A stretch of 64,000 bases of DNA, taken from positions 744,001 through 808,000 of the forward strand of contig NZ_AP024597.1 in NCBI RefSeq assembly GCF_019704315.1, given 5' to 3'. Source of the stretch: Stygiolobus caldivivus. Its GTDB lineage: Archaea; Thermoproteota; Thermoprotei_A; Sulfolobales; Sulfolobaceae. The position numbers were made by a program, and so were the translations under genes. The notes under the pieces were generated by a model. The model saw nothing but the letters and a program-made list of their open reading frames with translations, searched no databases and was not told where the DNA came from. Each line of letters starts with the position of its first letter. Positions within the stretch are counted from its first letter, which is position 1. Below are positions 56,424 to 64,000 of this stretch, in pieces.

Positions 56424-58244
56424 ATGGTTAATTCGCAAGGTTTAGAAACTATTATATCATTAGTGGGGGTACTTACGGTTATGATGGCATTATTATATAT
56501 GTTATTCAAAAAGAGCACCCAAAAGTTTATGCTCTCAGACAAGGCGATGCAACTGCAACAGAAAAGTGCCAAGAAGAAGGAGGATTTAGGAGAGAAGATA
56601 ACATGGGATATGATAGGGGGATATGAAGACGTAAAAAAGGAGATAAAAGAGTACATCGAATTGCCGTTAAGGCACAAAGAATTAGCTAAGAAGTACGGCC
56701 TTAGGCCCCCTAAGGGGATCCTGCTGTTTGGCCCTCCGGGTTGCGGGAAGTCGTTAATGATGAGGGCGATGGCTAATGAGGCTAAGATAAACTTCATTTA
56801 TGTTAACATAAGTGATATTATGAGTAAATGGTACGGAGAGAGTGAAGCTAGGCTTAGAGAACTTTTTGCGAATGCGAGGAAAAACGCACCGTGTATACTA
56901 TTCTTTGACGAGATAGACACCATAGGTGTGAAAAGAGAAAGCCACACTGGTGATTCGGTTACACCTAGGCTGTTGTCCCTCATGTTGTCCGAAATAGATG
57001 GGATCCACAGTGAAGACGGTGTAATAATAGTAGGTTCCACAAATGTCCCTCAGTTATTAGATAAGGCACTACTTAGAGCAGGGAGGTTTGATAAACTAAT
57101 TTACGTAGGCGTTCCCGATAAAAAGTCGAGAAAGGAGATCCTGAAGATACACTGTGCTGGTAAGCCGCTGGCTGAGAATGTAGACTTAGACAAAGTAGCT
57201 GAGATGACGGAGAGGTTTACCGGTGCTGACTTAGCTAACGTATGCCAAGAAGTAGCTAGGAAGGCAGCAATAGAAAGCCTTGAGTCTGGTAAAGAAAGGC
57301 AAATAACGATGGAAGATTTCGCGGAGGTCATAAAGAGGTATAAGCCTAGTGTAACTCTCCAGATGCTAGACGATTACGAGAAGTTTAGGATGGACTATGA
57401 AAGGAAATTTAAGGGCCCGGAGATACAAGAGGACGAAAGTGCTGAGAAGATTACATTAGATGATATAGGTGGGTACTTTACAGTAAAGAAAGAGTTATAC
57501 GACTTGTTAGAGGTACAGTTAAAGTACTCTAATCTGATGGAGCAGATGAAGATCCCTCCTATTAGGGGTATTTTACTTTACGGACCGCCAGGCGTAGGAA
57601 AGACAATGATGGCAAAGGCATTAGCGAGGACTTTAAAGGTCAAGCTAATCATGTTAAGCGGTGCAGAAATACTCTATAAGGGTTATGAAGGTGCTGTTAG
57701 TACTGTAAAAGAAGTCTTCAATAGAGCAAGGGAGAATAAGCCTTCAATAGTACTGTTAGACGAATTAGTTGCCATAGCCCCCAAGAGGGAAGGCCAGAAA
57801 GCTGAATTAGCTAAAATAGTGAACCAGCTGCTCACTGAGATGGACGGCATAAGGAGTCTCAAGGAAGTTGTAGTGATCGGGACGACAAATAGAATTGAGG
57901 ACATCGACCCTGCTTTAAAGAGGCCCGGTAGGTTTGACAGGATTATATATATGCCTTTACCAAACAAAGACGAAAGAGAGGATATACTGAAAAAGTATGT
58001 AGGGAAAGATGAGTGCCAACAAGTAAATTGTGGTAAAATTGCCGAAGTAACTGAAGGTTTTAGCGGTGCTGATTTAGCAGCTGTAGCTAGAGAGGCAAAG
58101 TTAAAGGTACTTAGAGAAATTATCAAAGGAAATGTAGAAAGGAAGTTAACTTATGAAGACCTTATAGAAGCGGTTCAGATGATTAAACCTTCTGTAAAGC
58201 AGAGGAAAGATAAGAACTCAGACTCGGCTCAAGAGACAGAATGA
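56424..58244 (+). CDS. Membrane-tethered double AAA+ ATPase, Cdc48-like
   Basis: 606 residues from ATG 56424. Residues about 8-27 are a membrane helix ([18 protein letters not shown]), then a charged linker and two AAA domains. D1 has Walker A GPPGCGKS at 103-110 and Walker B FFDEID; D2 has GPPGVGKT and LLDELVAI. The N-domain of Cdc48/VAT is missing and replaced by the membrane anchor, and no HbYX tail for proteasome docking is seen. It may extract or unfold membrane proteins. Its end overlaps the convergent phosphatase gene by 62 bp. Confidence 0.88.
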   Translation: MVNSQGLETIISLVGVLTVMMALLYMLFKKSTQKFMLSDKAMQLQQKSAKKKEDLGEKITWDMIGGYEDVKKEIKEYIELPLRHKELAKKYGLRPPKGILLFGPPGCGKSLMMRAMANEAKINFIYVNISDIMSKWYGESEARLRELFANARKNAPCILFFDEIDTIGVKRESHTGDSVTPRLLSLMLSEIDGIHSEDGVIIVGSTNVPQLLDKALLRAGRFDKLIYVGVPDKKSRKEILKIHCAGKPLAENVDLDKVAEMTERFTGADLANVCQEVARKAAIESLESGKERQITMEDFAEVIKRYKPSVTLQMLDDYEKFRMDYERKFKGPEIQEDESAEKITLDDIGGYFTVKKELYDLLEVQLKYSNLMEQMKIPPIRGILLYGPPGVGKTMMAKALARTLKVKLIMLSGAEILYKGYEGAVSTVKEVFNRARENKPSIVLLDELVAIAPKREGQKAELAKIVNQLLTEMDGIRSLKEVVVIGTTNRIEDIDPALKRPGRFDRIIYMPLPNKDEREDILKKYVGKDECQQVNCGKIAEVTEGFSGADLAAVAREAKLKVLREIIKGNVERKLTYEDLIEAVQMIKPSVKQRKDKNSDSAQETE

Positions 58245-58977
58245 CTTCTTCTAATACACTTACTTTTTCTAAACTTGATTCGATGGCTTGTAGTTTTTTG
58301 TCTTGGGGTATTATTCCTAGCCTACTACAAAAGTTACTTGAGGCAGCTATATCTACATTCCTCAGCTTACCCCTGATATCAAAGAACATCGTAGCTTTAC
58401 CAAGGCAGACTAAGACCATGTCTAATGACGCACTCCCTAAACTCCTCAACTTATAGTCCTTTATTTGGCTCAAGAAATCTTTCACTACCTCAAATTTATT
58501 CCTAGAAAAATATGCTAATATTAACATCTTTTCAGGTTTATTAACTTGGACTATTGGTCTGTTATTAATATAAGAGCTTTTATCGTCGTATGAGAAGGTC
58601 TCTAGTGTAAAAATATTGGTTATAACCCCACTTATGGAATTTAATAGGTTAACCTCATTACTCTTATATACGGCTATGGACACTGAAGACCACGGTATGC
58701 CAGAGACAAAATTAGTGCTACCATCTATAGGGTCAATTATGGCTTTATACTCATAACCGTCACTTGTGACCGTCCCGGACTCTTCTGATATAAATTTGAA
58801 CTTATAGCCGGTGTTCCTCATAAGTTCAAAGATGTAATCTTCACTCTCCTTATCTATTTTTCTTGTTATATCGTTGTCGTGAGTAGCTATAATTTTTCCT
58901 ATATCTGCAGAGTCTTTTCTCTCCCTTAAGAATTTAGCTACTTCAGTTCCTATCCTCACTACTTCTTCTCTTTTCAT
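58183..58977 (-). CDS. Inositol monophosphatase/archaeal FBPase-family phosphatase
   Basis: 264 residues. [30 protein letters not shown] with the metal Glu, and DPIDGSTNF with the metal Asp pair are complete, and [11 protein letters not shown] near the end provides the last aspartate. Likely substrates are inositol-1-phosphate or fructose-1,6-bisphosphate. The start abuts the trxB stop, so it is co-transcribed after trxB. 62 bp of its 3' end lie antisense to the AAA gene. Confidence 0.87.
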   Translation of the reverse strand: MKREEVVRIGTEVAKFLRERKDSADIGKIIATHDNDITRKIDKESEDYIFELMRNTGYKFKFISEESGTVTSDGYEYKAIIDPIDGSTNFVSGIPWSSVSIAVYKSNEVNLLNSISGVITNIFTLETFSYDDKSSYINNRPIVQVNKPEKMLILAYFSRNKFEVVKDFLSQIKDYKLRSLGSASLDMVLVCLGKATMFFDIRGKLRNVDIAASSNFCSRLGIIPQDKKLQAIESSLEKVSVLEEVILSLEPSLSSYLSSALQKV

Positions 58978-59949
58978 TTATTTTTTCCTCTTCATTTCAT
59001 TCAGATACCTGAAAGCTGAGTGCGCGGCAACTGCCCCTTGGGCTGCAGATGTTATTATTTGCCTAAACCCGAGCCACATCCCAGTGCAATCTCCTGCAGC
59101 AAATACTCCCTGAATGTTAGTCCTCATCCATTCATCTACCTTTATATATCCGTTACTATCGACTTCAAGTCCATTAGTCCTTGCAAAGTCTGTAGGCGGT
59201 TCAAATCCTATTTCAACGAAAACACCGTTAACATTTAGTTCTTTAGTCTCTCCAGTCTTAACGTTCTTTACAGTAATAGACTTGACTATTTTTTCGCCCT
59301 TTATCTCCGTAACTACGGTATTTAGTATTATTTCGACATTGGACTTCGTCTTCAGGTTTTCAAGGTAAATGGGCTGCCCTCTGAATTCATCTCTCCTGTG
59401 AATTAGGTACACTTTAGACGCGTGCCTTGATAATATTTCTGCCCCTTCTAATGCTGAATCTCCACCCCCGATTATAGCTACTACTCTGTTCTTAAAGAGC
59501 GGGGCATCACATATAGCACAGTAAGATACTCCTCTCCCTGTGAACTCTGTCTCACCTGGGACATTTAATTTTCTCCTTTTAACACCGATAGCTACGATCA
59601 AGCTCCTTGCCTTAAATTCACCCTTTCTTTTTGTCTTTACAACAAACCAGTCTCCTTCTTTCCTGAACCACTCTACGTAATCTAGTATTACTGGGACGTT
59701 ATATTTTTCTATGTGTTTATTGAAGGTCTTTATCATGTCTTGAGCTTGAATCCCTATGAGGCCAAGGTAGTCATCTACTTCTCCGGCTTCCGTTAACTGT
59801 CCGCCGGGCGTCTCGCCGATTACGAGTGTTTTAAGTGTGTACCTTGCTGCATATAGTGCAGCACTATACGCGGCTGGTCCTAGTCCTATGACTATTAAGT
59901 CAAAATTCTCTCCGGGCTTAATTTCAGCCGATCTTGGTAAAAGACTCAT
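58978..59949 (-). CDS. trxB: Thioredoxin reductase
   Basis: 323 residues from ATG 59949 ([36 protein letters not shown]), which matches the start of the well-studied Sulfolobus enzyme. The redox motif is CAIC in [10 protein letters not shown], the NADPH loop [13 protein letters not shown] and the second FAD motif VFAAGDCTG. It recycles thioredoxin or protein disulfide oxidoreductase. An upstream in-frame start at 60063 would lie inside the divergent gene, so it is rejected. Confidence 0.95.
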   Translation of the reverse strand: MSLLPRSAEIKPGENFDLIVIGLGPAAYSAALYAARYTLKTLVIGETPGGQLTEAGEVDDYLGLIGIQAQDMIKTFNKHIEKYNVPVILDYVEWFRKEGDWFVVKTKRKGEFKARSLIVAIGVKRRKLNVPGETEFTGRGVSYCAICDAPLFKNRVVAIIGGGDSALEGAEILSRHASKVYLIHRRDEFRGQPIYLENLKTKSNVEIILNTVVTEIKGEKIVKSITVKNVKTGETKELNVNGVFVEIGFEPPTDFARTNGLEVDSNGYIKVDEWMRTNIQGVFAAGDCTGMWLGFRQIITSAAQGAVAAHSAFRYLNEMKRKK

Positions 59950-59990
59950 ATTTACTCTCTTCTCCTCTTCTAATTTAAGGCTTTCTGAAC

Positions 59991-60003
59991 TCTCATTTAT
60001 AAA
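59991..60003. promoter_or_regulatory. Shared promoter between trxB and the DHPS-like gene
   Basis: catttataaag on the plus strand is 25-30 bp before ATG 60026, fitting a leaderless DHPS-like transcript. Read on the minus strand as ctttataaatg, it is 42-54 bp before ATG 59949, giving a short leader for trxB. The spacer between the two start codons is 76 bp. Confidence 0.5.
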
Positions 60004-60025
60004 GTACTTTGAGGATTTAAACTCT

Positions 60026-61555
60026 ATGAGAATACTCTTAGTCACCGGTAAGTTAGCTTCCAAAGCTGTTCATGACGTAGCTAAAAAAATAGGTGCCGAA
60101 ATAATAGTCTTAGATTACCCTGTGGCAGCTTTGATGACGGTGGACTATATAGCGGAGAATTTGAAAAGGTTCAGAGAGAGGATAAAAGATTATGATTACA
60201 TAATAATCCCCGGTTTAGCTAGCGGTGACGCAAAAGTAATTGAGGAGGAGGTTGGTGTTAAGACCTATAAAGGGACTGAAGATATCCATGACCTACCTTC
60301 TGCAGTTGACCTTATAAAAAAAGGGTATGAACTATCTACGGTCTACCCCGCTGATAAGCTCATCCAGCTAGAAAAGAGAAAAAACATCGAGGAAACTTTG
60401 AAACTCTTAGAGGAGCAAGGGAATTATAAGTTCGAGGTTAATAACGTAAAGATCCCTATTACTCCACCCCCTTTCAGAATATTCCTAGAAGTAAATGCTA
60501 CAAAACCAATAAAGAATTTGGAAGAAGAAATAGAAGAAAAAAGAGATTTTATAGATGTGGTGGTTTTAGGGTTCCCTAACGGACATAATGACTTAGATGA
60601 GGTCAGGAGTAAGGTATCCGCAATCGCAGAGCTCGTACCCGTTGCAATAGATTCAGCGTCTCCTAATGAGTTAGTGGAAGGAGTTAAGGCAGGAGCGTGT
60701 TTTGTGTTTAACCTTAACGAAGAAAATATCGATAAACTTGAGCTTGTCAAGAAAGACGCCTCTTTTGTAGTAGCCCCTTTCTCGTCCGAGAACAGAGCCG
60801 AAGTAACTATAAAGATCTATGAACAAGCAAAGCAAAGGGGCTATGATAGGTTAATCCTAGACCCTATAATCTCACCACCTCTTTATGGCGTCGTAGATAG
60901 TATTGTAGAGTTCAGGAAAGTCAGGCATAAGGTCAAGGACGAGCCTATGTTAATGGGGGTTCTCAACGTCACTGAGCTAATAGACGCGGACAGTGTCGGA
61001 GTAAACGCACTCATGACCACAATAGCTGGAGAGCTAGGTGTAGCAAACTTACTTATTATGGACAAAGGTAAAACGAGGGGGTCTGCAATAGAAGTTAAGA
61101 GGGCTTCCCAGATGGTGGGTGTAGCTATGAAAGAGCATAGGCTTCCCAAAGACCTAGGGATAGACTTATTGATACTCAAAGACAAGGGAAAGAGGGGCAT
61201 AGAAACCAGTTCACTTGATTTATACACACCTGAAGTTGTAGAAGGGCATATAGAACCGAGGAATATGGATAAAGGTTATGTAAAGATAGTAAAAGATGAC
61301 CGTTACATATACTTAAACTGGTACGGTAAAGAGAAGTTTACGTTAATAGGTAACGATGGGTTAAGTTTAGGGAGGAGGTTGTTAGAAAAGACCGCAGTTA
61401 ACCCCGAACACGCCCTTTACATAGGTTATGAATTAGCAAAAGCCGAAATTGCCCTCAATTTAGGTAAAGAATATATTCAAGATAAGCCACTCTTCAAACC
61501 GTATGGTTATAATAGCATCAATACCCTACGTAATAAAAAAGACAGCGAGAGATAA
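60026..61555 (+). CDS. Archaeal dihydropteroate synthase-like protein
   Basis: About 509 residues, much longer than bacterial FolP. An N-terminal domain of about 150 residues ([21 protein letters not shown]) precedes a TIM-barrel related to DHPS, with [25 protein letters not shown] near 310-335, and a C-terminal extension. Members of this archaeal family are linked to modified folates such as tetrahydromethanopterin. Sulfolobus makes a sulfopterin instead of folate, so this may join the pterin to its aryl part. ATG 60026 fits the TATA spacing; longer upstream readings overlap trxB. Confidence 0.8.
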   Translation: MRILLVTGKLASKAVHDVAKKIGAEIIVLDYPVAALMTVDYIAENLKRFRERIKDYDYIIIPGLASGDAKVIEEEVGVKTYKGTEDIHDLPSAVDLIKKGYELSTVYPADKLIQLEKRKNIEETLKLLEEQGNYKFEVNNVKIPITPPPFRIFLEVNATKPIKNLEEEIEEKRDFIDVVVLGFPNGHNDLDEVRSKVSAIAELVPVAIDSASPNELVEGVKAGACFVFNLNEENIDKLELVKKDASFVVAPFSSENRAEVTIKIYEQAKQRGYDRLILDPIISPPLYGVVDSIVEFRKVRHKVKDEPMLMGVLNVTELIDADSVGVNALMTTIAGELGVANLLIMDKGKTRGSAIEVKRASQMVGVAMKEHRLPKDLGIDLLILKDKGKRGIETSSLDLYTPEVVEGHIEPRNMDKGYVKIVKDDRYIYLNWYGKEKFTLIGNDGLSLGRRLLEKTAVNPEHALYIGYELAKAEIALNLGKEYIQDKPLFKPYGYNSINTLRNKKDSER

Positions 61556-61910
61556 GGAATTCCATGTTTATATAGCCGTAATCCCACCTGTTGTGGTCGA
61601 GGACGAATTTTTAACTAAACTAAAGGTTAACGATTTCAAACTGGAAGAAGCATGCGGCGGATATGATAAAGCTTTGTGTTACGTTAAATGTTTCGGAGGG
61701 GTCGCTATAAGTAACGGCAAAAATTTTATCCATTTTTCTATAGAAGGTTATGTACACGAAGGAGATAAAGGGGAGCTTTTCTCCCCTTACTCCTTTGAGA
61801 AAGACCCTTATACTTGTTATATGTTTGACGACAAGAGTATTTTGTGTTTTACTAGAGAAAAGAAGGGAAAGATGATAGATAACATTGGCCTGAGGCTCAT
61901 AATAGGCTAG
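61503..61910 (+). CDS. Hypothetical protein coupled to the DHPS-like gene
   Basis: 135 residues, overlapping the upstream gene by 53 bp in another frame. It has six cysteines (among them EEACGGYDKALCYVKCF and DPYTCYMF) and a beta-rich pattern, but no spaced CxxC pairs. No family recognised. The strong overlap implies co-expression with the DHPS-like protein, and a role in pterin metabolism is a reasonable guess. Confidence 0.62.
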   Translation: MVIIASIPYVIKKTARDKEFHVYIAVIPPVVVEDEFLTKLKVNDFKLEEACGGYDKALCYVKCFGGVAISNGKNFIHFSIEGYVHEGDKGELFSPYSFEKDPYTCYMFDDKSILCFTREKKGKMIDNIGLRLIIG

Positions 61911-61915
61911 CGTAT

Positions 61916-62335
61916 TTATGGATAATTAATGATAACGTAGCTCGCTTCTCCTTCATATATTTTTATCTCTATACTATATTTTCCTCCTAGCCTATCATAG
62001 ATCTCTTTAGCGATTTCAAAGCCTATATATTCGACGGTAGGATAGTTACCCTCTATTGTTTTAGTCTCGAGCTTAAACGGCCCTTTTATCGATACCTTTT
62101 CTACATCCCTTTTTGGTATGATTAGCTTATGATCCCATTCTTTTATAACTTCTAACACAATTTTCTTTAGTATCCCGAAGTCTACGACGAAACCTGTATC
62201 AGGGTCTATTCCATTACCTTCCACGGTAACAGACAGCTTATAAGTATGCCCGTGAAGTTGGTCATTACCCTCGGAGGAAAGAGTGTAGTGGGCTGAATCA
62301 AACGCTATTCCTTCAACTCCTACTCTTACTTTCAT
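61916..62335 (-). CDS. 6-pyruvoyltetrahydropterin synthase / QueD family
   Basis: 139 residues. Zinc ligands are H16 in FDSAHY and H28/H30 in LHGHTYKL; the Asp/His pair is in EWDHKLI and the Glu in [15 protein letters not shown]. There is no catalytic cysteine at the usual place after the first histidine, as in archaeal PTPS relatives that form 6-hydroxymethyl- or carboxy-type pterins or act in queuosine/archaeosine synthesis. Context with DHPS-like and MptE-like genes favours the pterin route. It is convergent with the hypothetical gene at 61503. Confidence 0.87.
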   Translation of the reverse strand: MKVRVGVEGIAFDSAHYTLSSEGNDQLHGHTYKLSVTVEGNGIDPDTGFVVDFGILKKIVLEVIKEWDHKLIIPKRDVEKVSIKGPFKLETKTIEGNYPTVEYIGFEIAKEIYDRLGGKYSIEIKIYEGEASYVIINYP

Positions 62336-62819
62336 TTAAAGCCCTCCTTATATTTTTGTTAAGGTGTTCCCAAAGTGACTCACTTAAATACCTTATTTCG
62401 TGACAGAGGTTAACTAACTGGTCGTCTTTTTTTGCTTCTTCCACACTCTTGTATACTTTCATTACCTCGTCAAAGTTACCTTTAATTACTGTCCTATCGT
62501 TGAACGATAATGTATCTGACCCGATTACAAAGTCTCCTCCGTATTCTACTATTCTGTAGAATGAAAAAGTGAGCTCATCTATGTTAACTTTTATAGGCAT
62601 GCGCATCTCGAGTTCTCTCATTAATACTTCTACTCTGTCCTCTATTAGTGACTTCAGTGAGTCTATCACTTCTAGCTGTTGACTGAATCCTTCAATACGT
62701 AATAGTTCCTTAAACTTAGAGGATTTTATACACTCTGAACTACAAGGTATTTCTATTTCTAATACCTTTAACTTCTCTATTGGTGGCGAGTTTAAATAAT
62801 CGTCAATTATATTATTCAT
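62313..62819 (-). CDS. Hypothetical protein coupled to the PTPS-family gene
   Basis: 168 residues, helix-rich and charged, overlapping the PTPS-family gene by 23 bp. [21 protein letters not shown] and [23 protein letters not shown] are its most regular parts. Only two close cysteines (CSSEC), so no clear metal site. No family recognised. Its position as first gene of the pair makes a pterin-related or regulatory role possible. Confidence 0.6.
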   Translation of the reverse strand: MNNIIDDYLNSPPIEKLKVLEIEIPCSSECIKSSKFKELLRIEGFSQQLEVIDSLKSLIEDRVEVLMRELEMRMPIKVNIDELTFSFYRIVEYGGDFVIGSDTLSFNDRTVIKGNFDEVMKVYKSVEEAKKDDQLVNLCHEIRYLSESLWEHLNKNIRRALNESKSRS

Positions 62820-62850
62820 AAATAACAGTTGGAAAGCTGAGTAATAAAGT

Positions 62851-63288
62851 ATGAAAGAGCTTTTTGATGTCCTTGAGGAATACCTTACTAAAATGATCCA
62901 GCATTACGCTACTAAGATAAAAGCCATAGTAATAGGGGGATCCGCATTAGAGTCAGAAGATATCAATAGGCCGCTGTTTGTCGTTGTGGTGATAGAAGGT
63001 GTTAAAAGGATATCCTTCCTAGCAAGGCAAGAAATAATAGAATACTTTATTAAAAAACTTGAGTCCGAGAAAGTTTACTCCAATTATGTGATCAGTACGG
63101 GGCATAGGCCCTTGATTTACTCCATCCTAGTTGACCCCCTAGAACTGGAGTACCACATACCGATAATTTCCTACGTCATCTCAAAGGGCAGGGTCATAAT
63201 CGGTGATATCCAAGAGAAAAAGTTCGATTACCTAGGGACAGTGTTAAAGATGGGAGAGGTCAATAAAGGAGACGTGGTGGACCTATGA
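62851..63288 (+). CDS. Nucleotidyltransferase-like (MNT-type) protein with degenerate active site
   Basis: 145 residues. KAIVIGGSALESEDINRPLFVVVVIEG resembles the GGSA(x)9-DxD strand-turn of minimal nucleotidyltransferases, but the DxD aspartates are replaced by N-R-P-L. It is thus a likely inactive MNT fold. It overlaps the HEPN-like gene by 4 bp (ATGA), the standard order and coupling of MNT/HEPN pairs. The function is unknown. Confidence 0.55.
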   Translation: MKELFDVLEEYLTKMIQHYATKIKAIVIGGSALESEDINRPLFVVVVIEGVKRISFLARQEIIEYFIKKLESEKVYSNYVISTGHRPLIYSILVDPLELEYHIPIISYVISKGRVIIGDIQEKKFDYLGTVLKMGEVNKGDVVDL

Positions 63289-63695
63289 ATAATAGTGCTT
63301 TGGCTTCAGAGTTCATGACTAGGGCTTTCAGGAGTTTAAACAACGCTAAAACCTCTTATGAAGAAGGCGATTTAACGGACGCGATTTCCTATCTCTATAG
63401 CGTTGTGGAGCTTTTGAGTGCAGCTCTATTAGGCCTTTATGGTTTCTACACCCCCTGTGAACACAAGGCCCAGATGTTAAACGTAATAGTCAGTAAGGTA
63501 AACGAAAAAGAAATAGCGCTAATAAGGAAACTCCAACTCCTAGAGCAGAGGCTCTACCCTACGTTATTAGTAGATGAGTCTTCACTAAAGGAAGGCTCAG
63601 TTGTGGCTAGAAACGTTGAGACAAAAAACTTGGTAAAAGAAGTTGAGGATTTATTTGAGTTAGCCAATAAAGTATTTGATGAGTTTCATAGTTGA
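63285..63695 (+). CDS. HEPN-like domain protein
   Basis: 136 residues, all-helical. EFMTRAFRSLNNAKTSYEEGDLTDAISYLYSVVELLSAALLGLYGFYTPCEHKAQML fits the HEPN pattern (helix with Leu/Ala spacing, Gly-Asp turn, helix, then a His). The RNase motif Rx4-6H of toxin HEPN proteins is not present. It pairs with the upstream MNT-like gene, and the next small gene starts inside its end. Confidence 0.55.
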   Translation: MNNSALASEFMTRAFRSLNNAKTSYEEGDLTDAISYLYSVVELLSAALLGLYGFYTPCEHKAQMLNVIVSKVNEKEIALIRKLQLLEQRLYPTLLVDESSLKEGSVVARNVETKNLVKEVEDLFELANKVFDEFHS

Positions 63696-63879
63696 CCTGG
63701 ATAAAGATACTTGCGGTAATGATGTTATTGAAGCATTGGGGAATTTCTCTTTAGGAGTGGTTTATAAAATAAGTAAGGATAACCCTTACCTCGAAGAGGT
63801 TCTCAAAAAATACAAAATCGAAGTTGTTAGGGAAGAAGGTGATGTGATTTATTTTCAGGTAATATCTTTTTCTGGTTAA
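63679..63879 (+). CDS. Small TusA-like protein with CG motif
   Basis: 66 residues from ATG 63679, overlapping the HEPN-like gene by 17 bp. The N-terminal VDLDKDTCGNDVIEAL and C-terminal EEGDVIYFQV echo the protein at 35854 (DTKCGSSSPAL and DEGDRVIYKV), so both appear to share a TusA-like fold with CG in place of CP. No established function. Confidence 0.5.
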   Translation: MSFIVDLDKDTCGNDVIEALGNFSLGVVYKISKDNPYLEEVLKKYKIEVVREEGDVIYFQVISFSG

Positions 63880-64000
63880 ATTTTTATAGTCAAGTTAGAA
63901 GATGGTTAGGATTTAAAGAAGAAGATGACTACCGATCAGCCTTACTACTGGACACGTTGTTAAGCGGGGTTGATGATTACACAGAGGACCTCGCCATAAC
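63864..64000 (+). CDS. Probable 6-hydroxymethylpterin diphosphokinase MptE-like protein, N-terminal fragment
   Basis: An open frame reaching the right edge, with FYSQVRRWLGFKEEDDYR followed by SALLLDTLLSG. This resembles the start of archaeal MptE-like (DUF115) proteins, which often begin with a short helix and an LGFSEEDDRRAAELL-type segment. No ATG, GTG or TTG is in frame before this, so the start is unresolved; 63864 marks an in-frame ATC only. The assignment is tentative but fits the neighbouring DHPS-like and PTPS genes. Confidence 0.4.
   Translation, partial: MFFWLNFYSQVRRWLGFKEEDDYRSALLLDTLLSGVDDYTEDLAI

Noticed and set aside
59837-60025. N-terminal extension of the DHPS-like protein
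   Set aside because: It would overlap trxB coding sequence in antisense and lie upstream of the TATA box; ATG 60026 has the expected 25-30 bp spacing.

Overview
The window is chromosomal DNA of a thermoacidophilic crenarchaeon of the order Sulfolobales. The evidence is gene content: a shikimate operon headed by a split transketolase, PibD with catalytic Asp at 23 and 80, Dpo4, a Cdc45-like inactive RecJ, Csl4, TFS, a thioredoxin reductase of the Sulfolobus type, and methylmalonyl-CoA mutase/epimerase of the 3-hydroxypropionate/4-hydroxybutyrate cycle. The DNA is AT-rich, genes overlap extensively, and many genes start with ATG/GTG about 25 bp after a TATA box (leaderless transcripts). A tRNA-Arg(UCU) carries an archaeal intron with a textbook bulge-helix-bulge. 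I see no rRNA, CRISPR array, intact insertion sequence or provirus. Species cannot be fixed from the sequence alone.

Layout. 1-8103 (minus): a nine-gene operon read right to left, transketolase N and C subunits, chorismate mutase-prephenate dehydrogenase, DAHP synthase, aroB, aroE, aroC, archaeal shikimate kinase, aroA (cut by the left edge). 8173-11209 (plus): E1-like ThiF/MoeB enzyme, a membrane protein, Cdc45-like protein, Pcc1. 11254-14225 (plus): ribosomal protein L10e, Dph2, Csl4, RpoL, a small ORF with a possible -1 frameshift, TFS. 14506-15132: a GC-rich multibranched RNA candidate, then tRNA-Arg. 15554-20450: small membrane protein, PibD, acyl-CoA dehydrogenase, anion transporter, MFS transporter. 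20422-24636 (minus): NurA-like nuclease, HerA-like ATPase, small protein, double-hotdog thioesterase. 24702-28831: CoA-disulfide reductase, hypothetical protein, phosphoglucose/phosphomannose isomerase, CysS. 28832-29410: gene-free, with a 12-G run. 29411-41392: glutamate dehydrogenase, secreted protein, Nudix, NicO-type transporter, Pro-rich zinc-ribbon protein, SUMT, TusA-like protein, SIS protein, an amidohydrolase-like protein without metal ligands, Trm5-like methyltransferase, a glutamine synthetase-like paralogue, alcohol dehydrogenase. 41542-47843: RtcA, Dpo4, PfkB kinase, FAD and 2Fe-2S subunits of a molybdenum hydroxylase, MocA-like cytidylyltransferase, two CoxG proteins. 48146-58977: GTPBP1-like GTPase, ZPR1, Hsp20, methylmalonyl-CoA epimerase and mutase, phosphoribosyltransferase, phosphodiesterase, small membrane protein, FAD oxidoreductase, membrane-tethered double AAA ATPase, inositol-phosphatase family enzyme. 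58978-64000: thioredoxin reductase and a pterin-related group (DHPS-like protein, PTPS family, probable MptE at the right edge) interleaved with hypothetical genes and a degenerate MNT/HEPN-like pair.

Most of the window is core metabolism and information processing. The less explained parts are the structured RNA at 14583-14846, the HerA/NurA paralogue operon, the possible recoding site at 13687, several probable pseudoenzymes, and the pterin/MNT-HEPN/TusA-like cluster at the right end.
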